Assembly: GCA_011391275.1 (NCBI GenBank)
Contig: JAABQW010000033.1
Location: forward strand, 1 to 35,134
Length of the DNA: 35,134 bases
From: Betaproteobacteria bacterium
Lineage (GTDB): Bacteria > Pseudomonadota > Gammaproteobacteria > Burkholderiales > Usitatibacteraceae
Direction of reading: 5' to 3'
The translations under genes and the position numbers were made by a program. The notes beneath the pieces are model-generated. The model made no database searches and had not been told where the DNA came from. It saw only the letters and a program-made list of their open reading frames with translations. This document shows, one piece after another, positions 7,171 to 15,007 of this stretch. Each line of letters begins with the position of its first letter. The stretch's first letter is position 1.

Positions 7171-8445
7171 ATGCGTAAGGTACTTGCGGCATTTGCGGCA
7201 GCGCTCATCGGCTTCGCGCAGGCGGCGTGGGCCGACACCGAGATCACGTTCTACTACCCCATCGCCGTCGGCGGCCCGCTCACCAAGGTGATCGACGGCT
7301 ACGCGGCGGATTTCGAGAAGCAGAACCCCGGCGTCAAGGTGAAGCCCATCTACGCCGGCAACTACGACGACGCGCGCATCAAGGCGCTCGCGGCGCTGAA
7401 GGCCGGCCAGCCGGCGCAGATCTCGGTGCTCTTCTCGATCGACATCTACGAGCTGCTGGAGCAGGACGTCATCGTCCCCTGGGACGACGTCGCCACTTCG
7501 GCGCAGGACAAGGCCTGGCTCAAGTCCTTCTACCCGGCGCTGATGGCGAACGGCACCTACAAGGGCAAGGCCTACGGCATCCCGTTCCAGCGCTCCACCA
7601 TCGTGATGTACTGGAACAAGGAAGCCTTCAAGGAGGCCGGCCTCGACCCGGAGAAGGCGCCGGCCAACTGGAACGAGATGACGCAGATGGCGGGCAAGCT
7701 CGTGAAGAAGGACGCTTCCGGCAACGTGTCCCGCTGGGGCGTGATGGTGCCCTCCACCGGCTACGCGTACTGGATGTTCCAGGCCTTCGCGCGCCAGAAC
7801 GGCCAGGACCTCATGAACCGCGACGGCAACAAGACCAACTACGACCACCCGGACGTGATCGCGGCTCTCCAGTACTGGCGCGACCTGGGTGCGAAGCACA
7901 AGGTGATGCCGGAAGGCACCGTCGAATGGGGGACGCTGCGCCAGGCCTTCACCGAGGGGAAGACCGCGATCATGTGGCACACCACCGGCAACCTCACCGC
8001 GGTGAAGGGCAGCGCCAAGTTCCCCTTCGGCGTGGCGATGCTACCGGCCTCCAAGCAGCGCGGCTCGCCCACCGGCGGCGGCAACTTCTACCTCTTCAAG
8101 AAGACCACGCCGGAGGAGCGCAAGGCCGCACTCGCCTTCGTGAAGTTCATGACGGCGCCCGAGCGCGCCGCCGACTGGAGCATGGCCACCGGCTACGTCG
8201 GCATCTCGCCCGCGTCGTACGACACGCCGAAGCTCAAGGCCTACGCCGCGGAGTTCCCGCCGGCGGTGGTCGCGCGCGACCAGTTCAAGTACGCGACTCC
8301 CGAGCTCTCCACGTTCCAGACCGGCCGCGTGAGGAAGCTCCTCGACGACGCGATCCAGGCCTCGCTCACCGGCCAGAAGCAGCCGGCCGACGCACTCAAG
8401 GGCGCGCAGGTCGAAGCCGAAAAGCTCCTCAAGTCCTACCGCTGA
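7171..8445 (+). CDS. ugpB: ABC importer periplasmic substrate-binding protein, UgpB-like
   Basis: Extracellular solute-binding family 1 protein that delivers substrate to the permeases encoded downstream. The 424-aa product has a signal peptide (MRKVLAAFAAALIGFAQAA, cleaved near AWA-D at 21). The mature start is EITFYYPIAVGGPLTKVID. The segment KPIYAGNYDDARIKALAALK resembles the VVPVYKGSYPE region of UgpB, and TGGGNFYLFKK and ALAFVKFMTAPERAADWS are typical of this family's C-lobe. AGGGAGA lies before the ATG. UgpB-like import of glycerol-3-phosphate or glycerophosphodiesters is the best guess, but a sugar substrate is possible because binding residues differ. Confidence 0.8.
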   Translation: MRKVLAAFAAALIGFAQAAWADTEITFYYPIAVGGPLTKVIDGYAADFEKQNPGVKVKPIYAGNYDDARIKALAALKAGQPAQISVLFSIDIYELLEQDVIVPWDDVATSAQDKAWLKSFYPALMANGTYKGKAYGIPFQRSTIVMYWNKEAFKEAGLDPEKAPANWNEMTQMAGKLVKKDASGNVSRWGVMVPSTGYAYWMFQAFARQNGQDLMNRDGNKTNYDHPDVIAALQYWRDLGAKHKVMPEGTVEWGTLRQAFTEGKTAIMWHTTGNLTAVKGSAKFPFGVAMLPASKQRGSPTGGGNFYLFKKTTPEERKAALAFVKFMTAPERAADWSMATGYVGISPASYDTPKLKAYAAEFPPAVVARDQFKYATPELSTFQTGRVRKLLDDAIQASLTGQKQPADALKGAQVEAEKLLKSYR

Positions 8446-8452
8446 CCGCTCG

Positions 8453-9316
8453 ATGAAGAATGTGTATGGATGGCTGCTGCTCACCCCGGCAGCCATCCTG
8501 CTCATCGGCTTCACGCACTACCCCGCCGTAGCGACGCTGTACGACAGCTTCTTCTCCACCGGCACGGTGGTGCGGCCGTCGCGGTTCGTGGGCCTCGCCA
8601 ACTACGCGGCACTCGCCGACGACCCGATCTTCTGGCAGGTCCTCAGGAACAACCTCTACTTCGCGGCTGCCACGATCCCCACCTCGATCGCGATCGCCAT
8701 GCTCATGGCGATCTGGGTGAACGACCGGCTGCCGGCGCGCGCGCTGGTGCGCATGAGCTACTTCACGCCGACCATCCTGCCGATGGTGGCCGTCGCGAAC
8801 CTGTGGCTCTTTTTCTATACGCCGCAGATCGGCCTCATCGACAAGTTCGGCGCGATGTTCGGCGCGGCCAGCCACAACTGGCTGGGCGACCCCTCGACGG
8901 TGCTGGCCTGCCTCGCGGTGATGACGGTGTGGAAGGAGGCGGGCTTCTTCATGATCTTCTACCTCGCGGCGCTGCAGTCGCTGCCGCCGGAGATCGAGGA
9001 GGCGGCCAAGATCGAGGGCGCGTCGCGCTGGTACTTCTTCCGGCGCGTCACCTTCCCGCTCCTGATGCCGACGACCCTCTTCGTGCTGGTGAACGCCACC
9101 ATCAACTCGTTCAAGCTGGTGGACCACCTCTTCATCCTCACCAAGGGCGGCCCGGACAACGCGTCGAACCTGCTCCTGTACTACATCTACCAGGTGGCGT
9201 TCAGCTTCTTCGAGACCTCCTACGCCTCGACGCTCACCGTGGTGCTGCTCGCGATGCTGGCGGCGATGGCGATCGTCCAGTTCCTGCTCATCGAGAAGCG
9301 GGTGCACTACCGATGA
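8453..9316 (+). CDS. ugpA: ABC importer permease, UgpA-like
   Basis: Inner-membrane half of the transport channel, 287 aa with about six membrane segments beginning at WLLLTPAAILLIGFTHYPAV. The cytoplasmic coupling (EAA) loop is visible as EEAAKIEGASRWYFFRRVTF, ending near 200, and contacts the ATPase. Late sequence ILTKGGPDNASNLLLYYIY is strongly typical of UgpA/MalF-type permeases. The gene starts 7 bp after the ugpB stop and its own stop overlaps the next start (ATGA), so both permeases should be made in equal amounts. Confidence 0.88.
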   Translation: MKNVYGWLLLTPAAILLIGFTHYPAVATLYDSFFSTGTVVRPSRFVGLANYAALADDPIFWQVLRNNLYFAAATIPTSIAIAMLMAIWVNDRLPARALVRMSYFTPTILPMVAVANLWLFFYTPQIGLIDKFGAMFGAASHNWLGDPSTVLACLAVMTVWKEAGFFMIFYLAALQSLPPEIEEAAKIEGASRWYFFRRVTFPLLMPTTLFVLVNATINSFKLVDHLFILTKGGPDNASNLLLYYIYQVAFSFFETSYASTLTVVLLAMLAAMAIVQFLLIEKRVHYR

Positions 9317-10131
9317 GGGTGCTCGACAGGGAACTTCCGCTGCTGGAGACGGGCGCCGCCTGGCTGCTGGCCATCCTGTGGGTCGCGCCGCTCGCCTACG
9401 CGTTCTGGGCGGCGTTCCACCCGGCGGCGATGGCCACGCACTTCGACCTCTTCGGGCCGCTCACCCTCGACAACTTCCGCAAGGCCTGGACCTACGCGCC
9501 GTTCCCGCGCCATTTCCTCAACACCATCATCCTCGTGACGATGGTCCTTGCGGCCCAGCTCGTCCTGTGCACCCTGGCCGGGTTCGCCTTCGCGCGCTTC
9601 GACTTCGCCGGGCGCAACATCGCCTTCGGGCTGGTGCTGGTGCAGCTCATGGTGATGCCCGAGGTGCTGATCGTGGAGAACTACATCACGATGTCGAAGC
9701 TGGGCCTCGTCGACACGATCCTGGGCATCGGGCTGCCGTACATGGCGAGCGCCTTCGGCATCTTCCTCATGCGCCAGACCTTCAAGACGATCCCGCGCGA
9801 GCTGGAGGACGCCGCGCGCGTCGAGGGCTGCTCGATGATGGGGGTGCTCTGGCGCGTGTACGTGCCGCTCGCGCGGCCCACCTACCTCGCCTACGCGCTG
9901 GTCTCCGTGAGCTACCACTGGAACAACTTCCTCTGGCCGCTCATCATCACCAACTCGGTGAACACGCGTCCGCTCACCGTGGGGCTCGCGATCTTCGGCG
10001 CGCCCGAGTCCGGCGTCGACTGGGCCGTGATCAGCGCCGGGACGCTCATGGCCGTCTCGCCGCTCCTCGTCGCCTTCCTCCTCTTCCAGCGCCAGTTCAT
10101 GCAGTCGTTCATGCAGGCGGGGATCAAGTAG
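9313..10131 (+). CDS. ugpE: ABC importer permease, UgpE-like
   Basis: Second membrane subunit of the importer, 272 aa. It starts at the ATG overlapping the ugpA stop by four bases. Hydrophobic segments begin at AAWLLAILWVAPLAYAFWA. The EAA loop reads LEDAARVEGCSMMGVLWRVY, and the last segments contain NNFLWPLIITNS and TVGLAIF, as in UgpE/MalG. Only the coordinates starting at 9313 give a sensible protein; a longer reading through the ugpA region is an out-of-frame shadow. It is the last gene of the operon and is followed by the palindromic cluster at 10134-10256. Confidence 0.88.
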   Translation: MRVLDRELPLLETGAAWLLAILWVAPLAYAFWAAFHPAAMATHFDLFGPLTLDNFRKAWTYAPFPRHFLNTIILVTMVLAAQLVLCTLAGFAFARFDFAGRNIAFGLVLVQLMVMPEVLIVENYITMSKLGLVDTILGIGLPYMASAFGIFLMRQTFKTIPRELEDAARVEGCSMMGVLWRVYVPLARPTYLAYALVSVSYHWNNFLWPLIITNSVNTRPLTVGLAIFGAPESGVDWAVISAGTLMAVSPLLVAFLLFQRQFMQSFMQAGIK

Positions 10132-10133
10132 GG

Positions 10134-10256
10134 ACCCTCACCCCCGGCCCCCTCACTCCGCGAGAGCGCCCTCATCCCCGACCCTTCTCCCCAAGGGAGA
10201 AGGGAGAACTCGCTCCCCTCTCCCTCCGGGAGAGGGGCCGGGGGTGAGGGTGCCTG
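10134..10256. repeat. Palindromic repeat cluster after the importer operon
   Basis: Begins CCCTCACCCCCGGCCCCCTC, continues with CTCATCCCCGACCCTTCTCC facing AAGGGAGAAGGGAGAA, and closes with CTCCCTCCGGGAGAGGGGCC and GGGGGTGAGGGTGCC, the inverted copy of the opening arm. The same family forms the cluster at 4906-5097. The nested stems probably stop transcription or protect the 3' end of the importer mRNA. A TAGACT hexamer at 10294-10299 is a possible -10 for the following symporter gene. Confidence 0.8.
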
Positions 10257-10330
10257 CTTGAGGGGGGTTACTGCACCGCAGCAACCTTTTTGCTAGACTC
10301 GCCCGCAATCCGCCCCGCCCCGCCCGAGCC

Positions 10331-11785
10331 ATGACCCCCCTCGTCTTCTTCACGGTCGCGTACCTCGTCGTCACCGTCGCGATCGGCCTGTACGCCGCGA
10401 AGTTCGTCACGAACTCCAAGGACTACCTGGTGGCGGGCCGCAACCTCCCGCTCTACATGAACGTGGCCACCGTGTTCGCCACCTGGTTCGGGGCGGAGAC
10501 GGTGCTCTCCGTCTCGGCCACCTTCGTGAAGGACGGGCTGGGCGGCATCCCCGCCGACCCGTTCGGGGCCACCTTCTGCCTGATCTTCGTCGCCCTCTTC
10601 TTCGCGCGCGCCTTCTACCGGCTGGACCTCCTCACCATCGGCGACTTCTACAAGAAGCGCTACGGCAAGGGGGTGGAGGTGCTCACCAGCCTCGCGGTGA
10701 CTATCTCCTACCTCGGCTGGACCTCGGCGCAGCTCACCGCGCTGGGCATCGTCTTCAACGCGCTCTCCCAGGGCGCCATCACGCTCGACCAGGGCATCAT
10801 CATCGGCGCCGTCATCGTCCTCATCTACACCACCTTCGGCGGCATGTGGGCGGTGGCGCTCACCGACCTCTTCCAGTCCTTCGTGATCGTGGCCGGGCTC
10901 TTCTACGTGGCCTACCTCGCCACGGGCATGGCGGGGGGCGTGGAGACGGTCGTGAGCCACGCCTCGGCGGCCGGCAAGTTCGAGTTCTGGCCGACCGGGG
11001 GCAGCAAGGAATGGTGGGCGTTCGTCGCGGCCTGGGCCACGCTCGCCATCGGTTCCATCCCGCAGCAGGACGTCTTCCAGCGCGTCACGAGCGCCAGGAA
11101 CGAGAACACGGCCGTGCGCGGTTCGCTCCTGGGGGCCGGCGCGTACTTCCTGCTCGCCTTCGTGCCCATGTACCTGGCCTACTCCGCGCTGGTGGTGAAC
11201 CCGGAGATGGTCAACGGCCTGCTCAAGACCGAGGGCCGGGAGGTGCAGCTCATCCTGCCCAACTTCGTGCTCATGCACATGCCGCTCTTCGCCCAGGTGA
11301 TGTTCTTCGGCGCGCTTCTGTCGGCCATACTGTCTACCTCCTCCGGGGCGCTGCTCGCGCCCACGGCGCTCTTCACCGAGAACGTGGTGAAGCCCCTCTT
11401 CGGGCAGATGAGCGACAAGCGCTTCCTGCTGGCCCTGCGCCTGATCCTCGTCGGCTTCACGGCCGGCGTGCTGGTCTTCGCCCTCAACAACACCAGTACC
11501 ATGTACGAGATGGTCCAGAACGCCTACAAGGTCACCCTCGTGGGCGCCTTCGTGCCGCTCGTCTGCGGCATCTACTGGCACCGGGCCAGCACCCAGGGGG
11601 CGCTCCTGTCGTCGCTCGTGGGGCTGGCGGTCTGGGTGATCTGCGAGCGGTTCTACGTCGAGGCCGACATCCCGCCGCAGATGTGGGGGCTCTTCGCGTC
11701 GGTCATCGGGATGCTGGTGGGTTCCTTCGCGCCGCAGCTCATCCGCGACGCCCGCCAGGACGCGTTCCACCGGGCCCAGGCGTAA
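10331..11785 (+). CDS. Sodium:solute symporter (SSS) family transporter
   Basis: A 484-aa, highly hydrophobic protein with about 13 membrane segments, starting PLVFFTVAYLVVTVAIGLY. Family hallmarks are KDYLVAGRNLPLYMNVATVF (about 30-49), TWFGAETVLS, GFTAGVLV and the late SAILSTSSGALLAPTALF (about 337-354), corresponding to the Na+-site helix of this fold. It drives sodium-coupled uptake of a small solute; the substrate is not readable, and the PutP/PanF branches are both conceivable. The gene stands alone, with GC-rich DNA directly before the ATG and no strong ribosome-binding site. The three codons after its stop enter a decayed peptidase reading frame. Confidence 0.87.
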   Translation: MTPLVFFTVAYLVVTVAIGLYAAKFVTNSKDYLVAGRNLPLYMNVATVFATWFGAETVLSVSATFVKDGLGGIPADPFGATFCLIFVALFFARAFYRLDLLTIGDFYKKRYGKGVEVLTSLAVTISYLGWTSAQLTALGIVFNALSQGAITLDQGIIIGAVIVLIYTTFGGMWAVALTDLFQSFVIVAGLFYVAYLATGMAGGVETVVSHASAAGKFEFWPTGGSKEWWAFVAAWATLAIGSIPQQDVFQRVTSARNENTAVRGSLLGAGAYFLLAFVPMYLAYSALVVNPEMVNGLLKTEGREVQLILPNFVLMHMPLFAQVMFFGALLSAILSTSSGALLAPTALFTENVVKPLFGQMSDKRFLLALRLILVGFTAGVLVFALNNTSTMYEMVQNAYKVTLVGAFVPLVCGIYWHRASTQGALLSSLVGLAVWVICERFYVEADIPPQMWGLFASVIGMLVGSFAPQLIRDARQDAFHRAQA

Positions 11786-11956
11786 GCGCGGGAGAAGCGC
11801 CCTCCCGACCCTTTGTGCGGCGATGAGCGCATCGTGGAGGTGGACGCCCCCGGCCTTACCACGCAGGGCCTCGCGCACCTCCCGTACCGGCACATCCCCC
11901 GGCCGATCTTCCCCCTGGATCCCGACACCTCATGGAACGCACCGGAGTCACGATGA
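11786..11956 (+). pseudogene. C-terminal remnant of an M81 (MlrC-type) metallopeptidase gene
   Basis: Directly after the symporter stop, and in the same frame, 56 codons remain open. From about 11822 the translation reads DERIVEVDAPGLTTQGLAHL, then LPYRHIPRPIFPLDP, ending ...APESR. From memory this is the typical tail of M81/MlrC-type peptidases (EVDAPGLTT..LPYRR.RRPI.PLD). The rest of the roughly 490-aa gene, including all catalytic parts, is absent. The stop codon overlaps the next ATG (ATGA), as expected from an intact former operon neighbour. I infer a deletion that fused the symporter end to this tail. An expressed short peptide is unlikely because no start codon with a ribosome-binding site is evident. 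Confidence 0.65.
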
Positions 11957-13749
11957 ACGAGAGCCTGCCCGTCGGCGCGAGCGCCTACCCCTTCGCGGAC
12001 CCGCGGCCCGGCCGCGCCAGGCAGATCACGGTGTACGCCTACCGTCCCGCCGCGTTCACGCCGGAGAGCCCCGTGCTGCTCGTGGTCCACGGCCGCAACC
12101 GCAATGGCCGCAACTACCGCGACCAGTGGATCGGGCCCGCGGAGCGTCACGGCTTCCTCGTCGTCGTGCCCGAGTTCTCCGAGGCGCAGTACGCGCACCC
12201 CGAGGAGTACAACTACGGCGACATGCGGCGCCCGGACGGCAGCCTCAAGCCGCGCGAGGAGTGGCTCTTCCCCGTGTTCGACGCGGTGTTCGAGGACGCG
12301 CGCGCCCGCGCCGGATCCCGCCGCGAGACCTACGCCCTCTTCGGGCATTCGGCGGGCGCGCAGATCGTCCATCGCATGGCGACCTTCGCCTGGTCGCCGC
12401 GCGTCGAGCGGATCGTCTCGGCCAACGCCGGCAGCTACACGATGCCCCTGCGCGACGAGGCCTTCCCGTTCGGCCTCGGCGGCGTGCCGGTGAGCGACGA
12501 CGAGCTTCGCGCGCTCTTCTCGCGCCCGATCCTGGTGCTGCTCGGCGACCAGGACGACGACCCGGAGCACTACCAGCTTCCCCGCGACCCCGGCGCGATG
12601 CGCCAGGGCCCGCACCGCCTGGCCCGCGGCCTCCACTATGTCGAGACCGCGCGCCGCGAGGCCGCTCGCCTGGGCGTGCCGCTCGCCTGGAAGGTCGCGA
12701 CGGCCCCCGGCGTCGGCCACTCCGTGGGCGGCATCGCGCCGTTCGCGGCCCGCCACCTCTTCGAGGCCTGGCCGGGAAGCCGTTGGGGCACGATGGCCGC
12801 GCCGTCGCGGCGCGGCTGGGTCCCGTCGCGGCTCGAGGAGGCGAGGCGCTACTCGGAGGAGATCGGCTCGGCCGCCGTGATGGTCGTCGAGGGCGGCGAG
12901 GTCGTGGCGCAGTGGGGCGACGTCGAGCGCCGCTACAAGACCCACTCGATCCGCAAGAGTCTCCTCAGCGCGCTAATCGGCCTGCACGTGGAGACGGGCG
13001 CGATCGACCTCGGCAAGACGCTGGGCGAGCTGGGCATCGACGACCGCGAGGGGCTCACGCCGCGGGAGAAGGCGGCGCACGTCCTCGACCTCGTCATGGC
13101 CCGCTCGGGGGTCTACCACCCCGCCGGCCACGAGACCGACTACATGCGCAACCTCAAGCCGGCGCGGCACTCGCACGGCCCCGGCACCTGGTGGTGCTAC
13201 AACAACTGGGACTTCAACGCGCTCGGGAGCATCTTCGAGCGCCTCACGGGCCGCGGCATCTTCGACGAGTTCCGGGACCGCATCGCGGTCCCGCTGGGGA
13301 TGGAGGACTTCCGCTACGACGAGACGCGGCGCGACGGCGAGTACGTGCGCTTCGACATCTCCGAGCACGCGGCCTACCCGTTCCGCCTGTCCTCGCGCGA
13401 CCTGGCGCGCTTCGGGCTGCTGTACCTGCGCGGCGGCCGCTGGGGCGACGCCCAGGTCGTTCCCGCGAAGTGGGTGCGCATGAGCGTGCGCCCGTATTCG
13501 CGCGCCGGCGAGCGCGGCGGCTACGGCTACATGTGGTGGGTCGCCGAGGGGGACATGCACTTCCCGCAGATGGCGGTTCCGCCCGGCACCTACTCGGCGC
13601 GCGGCGCCGGCGGGCACTACGTCGTGGTCATCCCGGAACGCGACCTCGTGGTCGTGCACCGCGCGGACACCGACGTGCCCGGCCGCGCGGTATCGGGGAT
13701 CGCGTTCGGGGCGCTGCTGGAACGGATACTCGCCGCGCGGCGGCGCTAG
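11953..13749 (+). CDS. Two-domain hydrolase: alpha/beta hydrolase fused to beta-lactamase-like serine hydrolase
   Basis: 598 aa. Residues about 1-275 form a depolymerase-like alpha/beta hydrolase: LLVVHGRNRNGRNYRDQW oxyanion region, nucleophile in FGHSAGAQ (Ser133), acid in LLGDQDDD (Asp199), histidine in GVGHSVGG (His256). Residues about 285-598 are a class-C beta-lactamase/PBP-like domain with SxxK as SIRK (Ser332, Lys335), YxN as YNN (Tyr416, Asn418) and a GAGGHY segment in the KTG position. ATG 11953 is preferred over the in-frame ATG 11932 because GGAG lies 5 bases before it and it overlaps the stop of the peptidase remnant. No signal peptide, so cytoplasmic. Probable esterase/peptidase activities; substrate unknown. 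Confidence 0.85.
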   Translation: MNESLPVGASAYPFADPRPGRARQITVYAYRPAAFTPESPVLLVVHGRNRNGRNYRDQWIGPAERHGFLVVVPEFSEAQYAHPEEYNYGDMRRPDGSLKPREEWLFPVFDAVFEDARARAGSRRETYALFGHSAGAQIVHRMATFAWSPRVERIVSANAGSYTMPLRDEAFPFGLGGVPVSDDELRALFSRPILVLLGDQDDDPEHYQLPRDPGAMRQGPHRLARGLHYVETARREAARLGVPLAWKVATAPGVGHSVGGIAPFAARHLFEAWPGSRWGTMAAPSRRGWVPSRLEEARRYSEEIGSAAVMVVEGGEVVAQWGDVERRYKTHSIRKSLLSALIGLHVETGAIDLGKTLGELGIDDREGLTPREKAAHVLDLVMARSGVYHPAGHETDYMRNLKPARHSHGPGTWWCYNNWDFNALGSIFERLTGRGIFDEFRDRIAVPLGMEDFRYDETRRDGEYVRFDISEHAAYPFRLSSRDLARFGLLYLRGGRWGDAQVVPAKWVRMSVRPYSRAGERGGYGYMWWVAEGDMHFPQMAVPPGTYSARGAGGHYVVVIPERDLVVVHRADTDVPGRAVSGIAFGALLERILAARRR

Positions 13750-13761
13750 CCCCGCCGGCGC

Positions 13762-14877
13762 CTACCCGCCCTTGCCGCAGGGCGCCGCGGCGCAGCGCGC
13801 GTGGACCAGCACGTCGAGGAGCTGCCAGAACTCGGCGTGGGTCATCGCCTTCGTGGCATCGCGCGGCGTCTCGTGGGCCACCACGAGGTCGAGCGCCGGC
13901 AGCACGGTGAGGTGCTGGCCGCGCAGCCCGTGGGCCGTGAAAGCCCCGCGGTACGGGCCGGTGGCCCAGGGCGTGTCCCAGACCCACCAGAGGTAGCCGT
14001 AGCCGAGCGGTCCCTTGCGGCGGCGCTCCGGGTTCATGTCGGCCGCGGGCGTCACGACGCGCGTGCTCTCCTTCACCCAGTCGCGCGGCACCAACTGCTT
14101 GCCGGCCCAGCTTCCCTCGCGAAGCATGAAGTAGCCGAGGCGGGCGAGGTCGCGCGTGGAAAGCTCGAGGTGGTAGGCGGGATGCCGCGAGCGCGCGAGG
14201 TTCCCGGTCTTCGCCTGCGCGCCGCGCTCGAAGTCCTGCATGCCGAGGGGGCGCGCGAGCTCGCTCTCGAACGCGTCGTAGAGGTTCCTGCCGGTGGCCT
14301 TCTCGTAGATCGTCCCGAGCGCGTTGAAGTCCCAGTTGTTGTAGAGGAAGTACGTGCCGTGCGGGCGGGTGCCGCGCGCGGGGGCCGACTTCGCGTCGTC
14401 GCCCGTGTTCGCGGCCGGGTGGTAGACGCCGGAGCGCGCCGACAGGAGGTCGCGGACGGTGGCCTCCTTTTCCGTGTCGGAGAGGCCCTCGTTGTCGTCG
14501 ATGCCGAGGTCGCGCAGCGTGGCGTCCAGCCGGATCGCGCCGCCCGCCACGGCGTTGCCGTACAGCATGGAGAGCAGGCTCTTGCGCACCGAGGCGACGC
14601 GGTTCGCCTTGCGGACGTCGCCGTGCTCCAGCAGCACGCGCCCGGCGTGCACCGCCAGGAGTCCCCCGGTCTGCGTGAGCGCGAGCCGTTCCCGGAATGC
14701 CTCGATGCCCTTGAGCGACCAGCCTGCCGCCTCGGGGTCGTCGAGCTTCTCCCACGAGGGCGCGGGATAGGTCATCGCCGGGGCCGCCGGGCCGGCGAGC
14801 GCCGGCGCCGCGAAGGCGAACGGCGTGACGAAGGCGAGCGCGGCCACGAGCCGCTTCCTTGTCCGAATCGATCGCAT
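13762..14877 (-). CDS. Secreted beta-lactamase-family serine hydrolase
   Basis: 371 aa with a signal peptide ending near PALA-G (residue 29). Catalytic motifs are SVRK (Ser96, Lys99) and YNN (Tyr179, Asn181), with a HGLRGQHLTV segment near the third-motif position. It shares long near-identical stretches with the C-terminal domain of the convergent gene at 11953-13749: RKSLLS, LGIDD.EGL, ARSGVYHPA, YNNWDFNALG and STRDLARLGYFMLREGSW against SSRDLARFGLLYLRGGRW. The two are therefore paralogous. Such proteins are often esterases or D-amino-acid-peptide hydrolases rather than true beta-lactamases. The stops of the pair are 12 bp apart. Confidence 0.85.
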   Translation of the reverse strand: MRSIRTRKRLVAALAFVTPFAFAAPALAGPAAPAMTYPAPSWEKLDDPEAAGWSLKGIEAFRERLALTQTGGLLAVHAGRVLLEHGDVRKANRVASVRKSLLSMLYGNAVAGGAIRLDATLRDLGIDDNEGLSDTEKEATVRDLLSARSGVYHPAANTGDDAKSAPARGTRPHGTYFLYNNWDFNALGTIYEKATGRNLYDAFESELARPLGMQDFERGAQAKTGNLARSRHPAYHLELSTRDLARLGYFMLREGSWAGKQLVPRDWVKESTRVVTPAADMNPERRRKGPLGYGYLWWVWDTPWATGPYRGAFTAHGLRGQHLTVLPALDLVVAHETPRDATKAMTHAEFWQLLDVLVHARCAAAPCGKGG

Positions 14878-14936
14878 GCCTGGCTCCTGTTTGGCTTCAC
14901 GCCCGTCGCTCTTTTGCCCGGCTCGCGCAGATGATC

Positions 14937-14972
14937 GAAAATTTCGTTATTATTGCATCGTTTGTAAATTTC
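14937..14972. promoter_or_regulatory. AT-rich divergent control region, candidate RpiR operator
   Basis: In the 130-bp gap between the minus-strand hydrolase and the RpiR regulator, an AT-rich island stands out from GC-rich surroundings. It holds GAAAATTTC (14937-14945, an odd palindrome) and GTAAATTTC (14964-14972), copies 27 bp apart. TAAATT at 14965-14970 with TTTCGT 17 bp upstream could be the promoter of the regulator operon. Self-regulation through these repeats is inference. Confidence 0.35.
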
Positions 14973-15007
14973 TTACCATCGCAGCGACGGCCCCCGAGGG
15001 AAGGCGC

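Noticed and set aside
13762-14877. Antibiotic-resistance beta-lactamase
   Set aside because: It has the SxxK/YxN fold motifs, but this broad family is mostly esterases and peptidases, and the close relation to the neighbouring fused domain gives no support for resistance.
14825-15007. N-terminal extension of the RpiR-type regulator
   Set aside because: The frame is open, but it crosses the AT-rich control region and the hydrolase start; a strong ribosome-binding site and family similarity begin at 15008.
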